Positions 5,104 through 8,142 of a stretch of 8,142 nt of DNA are shown here, one piece after another. Position 1 is the stretch's first letter. Every line of letters begins with the position of its first letter. Location: contig JAFUQW010000057.1 of assembly GCA_017472115.1 (NCBI GenBank), forward strand, positions 1 through 8,142, given 5' to 3'. The position numbers and the translations under genes were made by a program. The DNA is from Bacteroidales bacterium (GTDB lineage Bacteria > Bacteroidota > Bacteroidia > Bacteroidales > UBA932). Under the pieces are notes generated by a model. The model was not told where the DNA came from and did no database searches. It saw only the letters and a list, made by a program, of their open reading frames with translations.

Positions 5104-5769
5104 ATGTCCCCAAACATCAAGAAATTACGGTTGATAGGCGGCATGATGTTCATCATGCTGCCTGTCATCATGAACGCTCAGGAAAACATCAGGGAAGCAA
5201 CACTGTTGCAAGACATTGAAAGGCTTGGAGAACGGGCCGTGAGAGATAATGTCATAAGCAATGAAGAGCGGCAGGAAATACTCGGCTTTGTCAGAGATTC
5301 GCTGCCTGAATCCACCGACCTTAAGGTCAAGGCGCTGGAACAGATAAGGGATGAGCTTGACGAGCAGTATGCCGAAATGATCCGCAATGCCCGGCAGAAG
5401 TTGGATGAGGCCGGATATATAGGACGGGAGATGATCCCGGACAGGCTGTTTGAACCGTCCGACTATGTGAGTCCGGAGGAGAGACGCCGGGCAAACGAAG
5501 AAAGGGCTATAGCTGGAGCTGCCATAGACAAGTATGAAATTCTGAAGCATGTAAAGCCCCTGAAGATGAAGCCATGGCTCAGGACCACATTGAGGATGTT
5601 TTTCGGCAGAGGAGTAAACCAGCGGCCGGAACGATGGGACTACACCGTCGTCCCGCAGATGGGCGGAGTCTATGACATCATAATGCCGGGCGGTAAGCCG
5701 GACGACAGTTGGAGAGACATGCCTGAAATGGTCTATGATCCGCACCCCGACAGGCATTTCAGACGATAA
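5104..5769 (+). CDS. Exported protein of unknown function, third gene of the DUF2975/HTH operon
   Basis: The frame is open from an ATG at 5035, but the sequence after the internal ATG at 5104 reads as a classic signal peptide: MSPNIKKLR, hydrophobic LIGGMMFIMLPVIM, then NAQ before ENIREA. I therefore prefer 5104, which gives 221 residues. The alternative start at 5035 (244 residues, TAATG overlap with the HTH stop) would put 23 extra polar residues before the signal. The mature part begins with a helical, strongly charged stretch (about residues 28-135 of the preferred form: RLGERAVRD, DELDEQYAEMIRNARQKLDE, SPEERRRANEERA). It ends with a region rich in W, P and G (PWLRTTLRMFFGRG, RWDYTVVPQMGGVYDIIMPGG). 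There is no lipobox cysteine. I do not recognise the family. Position in the operon suggests an envelope role linked to the DUF2975 protein. Confidence 0.75.
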   Translation: MSPNIKKLRLIGGMMFIMLPVIMNAQENIREATLLQDIERLGERAVRDNVISNEERQEILGFVRDSLPESTDLKVKALEQIRDELDEQYAEMIRNARQKLDEAGYIGREMIPDRLFEPSDYVSPEERRRANEERAIAGAAIDKYEILKHVKPLKMKPWLRTTLRMFFGRGVNQRPERWDYTVVPQMGGVYDIIMPGGKPDDSWRDMPEMVYDPHPDRHFRR

Positions 5770-5812
5770 AAATATTGCGATGATATATCTGTTTAGATTT
5801 TAGAAATCATTC

Positions 5813-5880
5813 ACTGTCATGCTGAACGAAGTGAAGCATCTTTACAATATAGATTCTTCGCTAGCGCTCAGAATGACAGT
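5813..5880. repeat. Inverted doublet of GTCAT-stem-ATCT hairpins (REPIN-like)
   Basis: Two elements of 29 and 30 bases (5813-5841 and 5851-5880) face each other across the 9-base spacer TTACAATAT. Both begin ACTGTCAT and end ATCT when read outside-in. Each has its own small stem (ATGCT/AGCAT and ATTCT/AGAAT), which differ by one compensated base pair. The whole 68-base unit can also fold as one long hairpin. The end sequences match those of the composite element at 740-941. Confidence 0.7.
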
Positions 5881-5903
5881 CTGCATTATTGTAATATTCA
5901 ACG

Positions 5904-5941
5904 TGTTGCTGACACTGCAAAACCATATAGTGTCAGCAACA
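5904..5941. terminator. Long hairpin, likely terminator of the DUF2975/HTH operon
   Basis: TGTTGCTGACACT (5904-5916) pairs perfectly over 13 bp with AGTGTCAGCAACA (5929-5941) around a 12-base loop, followed by TAAACTTTT. It is sequence-related to the hairpin at 5990-6025. Confidence 0.6.
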
Positions 5942-5989
5942 TAAACTTTTCACAAAAAACTAACTTACAGAATATTACGCAAAAGGGAC

Positions 5990-6025
5990 GTTGCCGACAC
6001 TTCTAAGAGATGAAGCGTCGGCAAC
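5990..6025. terminator. Long hairpin, likely terminator of the receptor gene
   Basis: GTTGCCGACACTTC (5990-6003) pairs with GAAGCGTCGGCAAC (6012-6025), a 14-position stem with one A-C mismatch and an 8-base loop. Read on the - strand, toward which the receptor gene runs, it is followed by GTCCCTTTTGC. It lies 75 bases past the receptor stop. Confidence 0.6.
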
Positions 6026-6099
6026 ATTTATAATGTAATTTCACTTTCGCAAGTCTCATTAACCTTCAATTAACCAACAACATATTGTTACATACGAAA

Positions 6100-7905
6100 C
6101 TAAAGTAATGTAAATTCCAGACCAGCCATGAAGCTTCTGCCGGGCATCGGATATCCGCTGACAAGTTCGTAGTGGGAATCCAGAATATTTCTTGCTGCCA
6201 GCCGTACCGTAATGACTCCTGCATTCCTGATCCTGAATGGTCTGTCGAGATTCAGATCAAGAGTATTCCAGTCTGCCAAAGCTCCTGCACTGTCTGTTCT
6301 TCCTGCCTTCATGTTCCAACGCGGATTGAATTCAAGGCCATTCCATGCCACTGTTGCATCAAGCACAACAGAATGCCTCGCGACATATGGAATCTGCCGG
6401 CCGAAAGTATAGCTGTCAGGTGTCATATCCACAGCCGACTGGAATGAATATTTCGCATCAAAAGAGAATTTCCAGGCGGCTGATGCATAAGATGTTCCGG
6501 CCACTGCATCAAATCCTGCCGAACGTACCTTGCCAATATTGTATGGAAGCCATATATTCGGGTCCTCAACCGTAGGTGCCGATGTGATCTTGTCGGTCAG
6601 GCTGTTGTAAAATCCGTCTAACTTGGCCTTTAACAGCCAAGTCTGCGACAGCTGTCGGTTGAAGTCGAATCCGACATCAGTCAGCCATGCATCTTCGGGA
6701 TTGAGGTCCGGATTTCCATAACCGACATAATAAAGTTCATTGAATGTCGGTACACGATAGGCCCTTCGGGCGAATGCGACCATATCAAGGCCTTCGGCAA
6801 GAGTGAGACGCATGTCAACGGAAGGAGAAAAGGCATTACGCGAACGTGCACCGGAATCAAAGGCTCCGTTATATTCCAAGGCAATATTGGCCGAAAGGCA
6901 CTTCAGACGGAAAGAAGAAGTCAAAGATCCGGATGCCGTAAAGCGGGAAGCCTGGTAATTTGTGGATTTCAGCCCGTCCCACTGTATGTCGGCGGCAAAA
7001 GAGACGTTCCACCAGCGGTTTATCCGGAAAAGGTGTGACGAATTCAATTGAAATTCGGTCTGGCCGTAACGGCTGTCGCCCCATGAACTCGAATAGAATA
7101 TGTCATCATATGCCCCTTTCGCGCTGACCTGAAGGCTGTACAACTGCGAAAACTTCTTCCTCAGAAGTCCTTGAACGAACACATTCATATCCTTCTGACG
7201 GTCATCTGAAGGCCATGACACAGAGCCCGGCGTTCCTCTGTCGGACGTATTGAAATATCCTTTGATATGATAGTCTCCGGAATCCATGAGACCGAAGAGA
7301 TCAAGCCCTGCCCGCACTTGACGTATGTCATTATTCTGTCTTACGGCATCGTCGCCGTATTTGAAGTCTCCTTTACTTATGATTCCGGCTGCATTGGCCG
7401 AAAGAGCAAGATTTTCAGATAGTCGGAAATCGAATCTGGCAGAAGGAAGCCAAGTTCCGAACGAGCCGCCTGCGAATTTCACAGATGCTCTTACCGGGAG
7501 CCTGTCGAACGACGGCCTGAGCGTCCGGAATGAAAGACTGTTCTGTGCATAATCAATTATTGCTGCTTCATAGTTTTCTACACCCATCATTCCGAGGTCA
7601 TTCTGACCCGATTGGACGTTTCCGACCTTCACCCCATCTATATAAATGGAAGTGTGAGGGCTTCCGAAGCCTCTCAGGCTCACTGTCTTTAGGCCTGCAA
7701 AGCCGCCGTAGTCACCAAGGATGATTCCCGGACTCTGATGAAGGATTTCTGAAATTAAAAATGAATTTCTGACGGCAAGGGTATCAGTCCTCGACACCAC
7801 AACACCTTTGTCAGCTGTAACAGTCACGGGCTGAAGAGAATCCGTGACATGTTCCGGCAGTCCTGCAGACAGCAGTCCCACCGCGATCAAGATAGAGTTT
7901 AACAT
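6100..7905 (-). CDS. btuB: TonB-dependent outer-membrane receptor, probable cobalamin transporter (BtuB-like)
   Basis: The 601-residue protein starts with a short signal peptide (MLNSILIAVGLLSAGLPEH). A TonB-box-like LQPVTVTAD (about 24-32) and a plug domain (about 36-140) containing VSLRGFGSPHTSIYIDGVKVGN follow, then a beta-barrel. The barrel contains the typical VPTFNELYY...GNPDLNPEDAWL segment and a C-terminal region like other receptors (RNILDSHYELVSGYPMPGRS). It has no N-terminal carboxypeptidase-like domain and no SusD partner, which argues against a glycan receptor. The cobalamin riboswitch directly upstream is the main reason for assigning corrinoid uptake, powered through TonB from the inner membrane. 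Two oddities are seen. The plug lacks the usual IEVLRGP...GGVINI end and instead reads YEAAIIDYAQNSLSFRTLRP. The last residues are FTLL, without a terminal aromatic. No periplasmic binding protein or ABC importer follows within the window. Confidence 0.87.
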   Translation of the reverse strand: MLNSILIAVGLLSAGLPEHVTDSLQPVTVTADKGVVVSRTDTLAVRNSFLISEILHQSPGIILGDYGGFAGLKTVSLRGFGSPHTSIYIDGVKVGNVQSGQNDLGMMGVENYEAAIIDYAQNSLSFRTLRPSFDRLPVRASVKFAGGSFGTWLPSARFDFRLSENLALSANAAGIISKGDFKYGDDAVRQNNDIRQVRAGLDLFGLMDSGDYHIKGYFNTSDRGTPGSVSWPSDDRQKDMNVFVQGLLRKKFSQLYSLQVSAKGAYDDIFYSSSWGDSRYGQTEFQLNSSHLFRINRWWNVSFAADIQWDGLKSTNYQASRFTASGSLTSSFRLKCLSANIALEYNGAFDSGARSRNAFSPSVDMRLTLAEGLDMVAFARRAYRVPTFNELYYVGYGNPDLNPEDAWLTDVGFDFNRQLSQTWLLKAKLDGFYNSLTDKITSAPTVEDPNIWLPYNIGKVRSAGFDAVAGTSYASAAWKFSFDAKYSFQSAVDMTPDSYTFGRQIPYVARHSVVLDATVAWNGLEFNPRWNMKAGRTDSAGALADWNTLDLNLDRPFRIRNAGVITVRLAARNILDSHYELVSGYPMPGRSFMAGLEFTLL

Positions 7906-7924
7906 TATTTAACGCCTTACAGAA

Positions 7925-7965
7925 ACCTGCCCCCGGGCTTCTTTGTCTGACTTACCATGGCAGGT
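7925..7965 (-). promoter_or_regulatory. Candidate expression platform of the cobalamin riboswitch
   Basis: On the - strand, ACCTGCC at the 3' end of the aptamer (7965 to 7959) is perfectly complementary to GGCAGGT (7931 to 7925), about 20 bases before the receptor ATG. The same ACCTGCC is needed for the aptamer stem, so the pairings compete. This suggests control of translation initiation, which is inference. The region also holds the palindrome CCCGGG. Confidence 0.45.
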
Positions 7966-8107
7966 CTTCGGACTCGCCCCCAATCCTTGCTCCTTCTCAC
8001 ACGACTGATGCGTGCAATGGATTGTGCAAGGACGATAGGACATACCGCTGCGGGCACAGTTCCGGCATTGCACCGGATTCCCTTTTCAAGACTGCCGTCT
8101 CACCATG
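7955..8107 (-). ncRNA. Cobalamin (B12) riboswitch aptamer
   Basis: Read on the - strand, the leader carries the conserved core of the cobalamin aptamer: GGGAATCCGGTGCAA then GCCGGAACTGTGCCCGCAGCGGT (8082 to 8044, in part), and the B12-box region GAGTCCGAAGACCTGCC (7975 to 7959). The closing helices are visible: GGCAGTCTT (8096 to 8088) pairs with AAGACCTGCC (7968 to 7959, one bulged C), and CATGG pairs with CCATG at the outer end. The variable domain between 7985 and 8040 holds a stem of GTCCTTGCACAATCC against the GGATTGG region. It should switch off the receptor gene when a cobalamin is bound, as is known for such elements before btuB genes. Confidence 0.93.
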
Positions 8108-8115
8108 ATCCGGCG

Positions 8116-8123
8116 CAAAGGTA
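8116..8123 (-). promoter_or_regulatory. -7 box of the riboswitch/receptor transcript
   Basis: TACCTTTG on the - strand matches TAnnTTTG and is identical to the blaI -7 box. Transcription would begin near 8109, right at the 5' edge of the aptamer. With the 19-base spacing seen at two other promoters here, the -33 TTG would fall at 8143-8145, just outside the window. Confidence 0.7.
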
Positions 8124-8142
8124 AACATTTTAAAGAAAATCC

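Larger units (their letters stand above)
5770..6099. other. Non-coding convergent intergenic region with four hairpins
   Basis: No credible gene lies between the + strand stop at 5769 and the - strand stop at 6100. The region holds an inverted pair of GTCAT-stem-ATCT elements (5813-5880) and two mutually related long hairpins (5904-5941, 5990-6025), which probably serve as terminators for the two converging units. Bases 5770-5812 and 6026-6099 are AT-rich and show nothing further apart from a repeated GGTTAAT on the - strand near 6060-6075. Confidence 0.7.

Noticed and set aside
5125..5757. 210-residue antisense frame under the exported-protein gene
   Set aside because: The + strand frame has a clear signal peptide and operon position. 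The antisense product has odd composition and no promoter or start context.
6172..6575. Overlapping short + strand frames opposite the receptor gene
   Set aside because: They are cysteine- and serine-rich shadows of the receptor's barrel coding sequence, without promoter or start context.

Overview
The window looks like chromosomal DNA from a member of the Bacteroidales. The evidence is the Bacteroidetes-type promoter boxes (TAnnTTTG at the -7 position), the near absence of Shine-Dalgarno sequences, and the gene families: a BlaI/M56 pair whose M56 protein carries TonB C-terminal domains, a DUF2975/HTH pair, and a cobalamin-riboswitch-controlled TonB-dependent receptor. The genus cannot be fixed from the sequence.

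Layout. (1) Bases 1-197 hold the 3' end of an unrecognised + strand gene, followed by a hairpin terminator. (2) Bases 294-3090 hold a regulator-sensor unit: a BlaI/MecI-family repressor (380-739) and a 711-residue M56 (BlaR1-like) membrane metallopeptidase (955-3090) with a receptor-plug-like segment and two tandem TonB C-terminal domains. The promoter carries two perfect AACTA-N7-TAGTT dyads plus a third half-site on an exact 21-bp period. The 215 bp between the two genes is filled by a repeat element: two inverted hairpins around a tandem array. (3) A palindromic terminator separates this unit from a convergent - strand operon (4131 to 3162) of a small membrane protein and an ABC ATPase. (4) A divergent promoter region with a 12-bp inverted repeat leads into a + strand operon: DUF2975 membrane protein, small XRE-type regulator, and an unrecognised exported protein (4324-5769). 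(5) Bases 5770-6099 are non-coding and carry four hairpins in two related pairs. (6) A - strand BtuB-like receptor (7905 to 6100) is preceded by a cobalamin riboswitch and its promoter.

How it works together (inference). BlaI probably represses its own promoter through the 21-bp array, and the M56 protein would sense an envelope signal and inactivate BlaI. The DUF2975/HTH pair has the form of a self-regulating membrane-protein/repressor module. The receptor is expected to be repressed when cobalamin is plentiful. The most unusual content is non-coding: the periodic operator array, the promoter-bracketing inverted repeat, and several hairpin elements whose stem differences are mostly compensatory.
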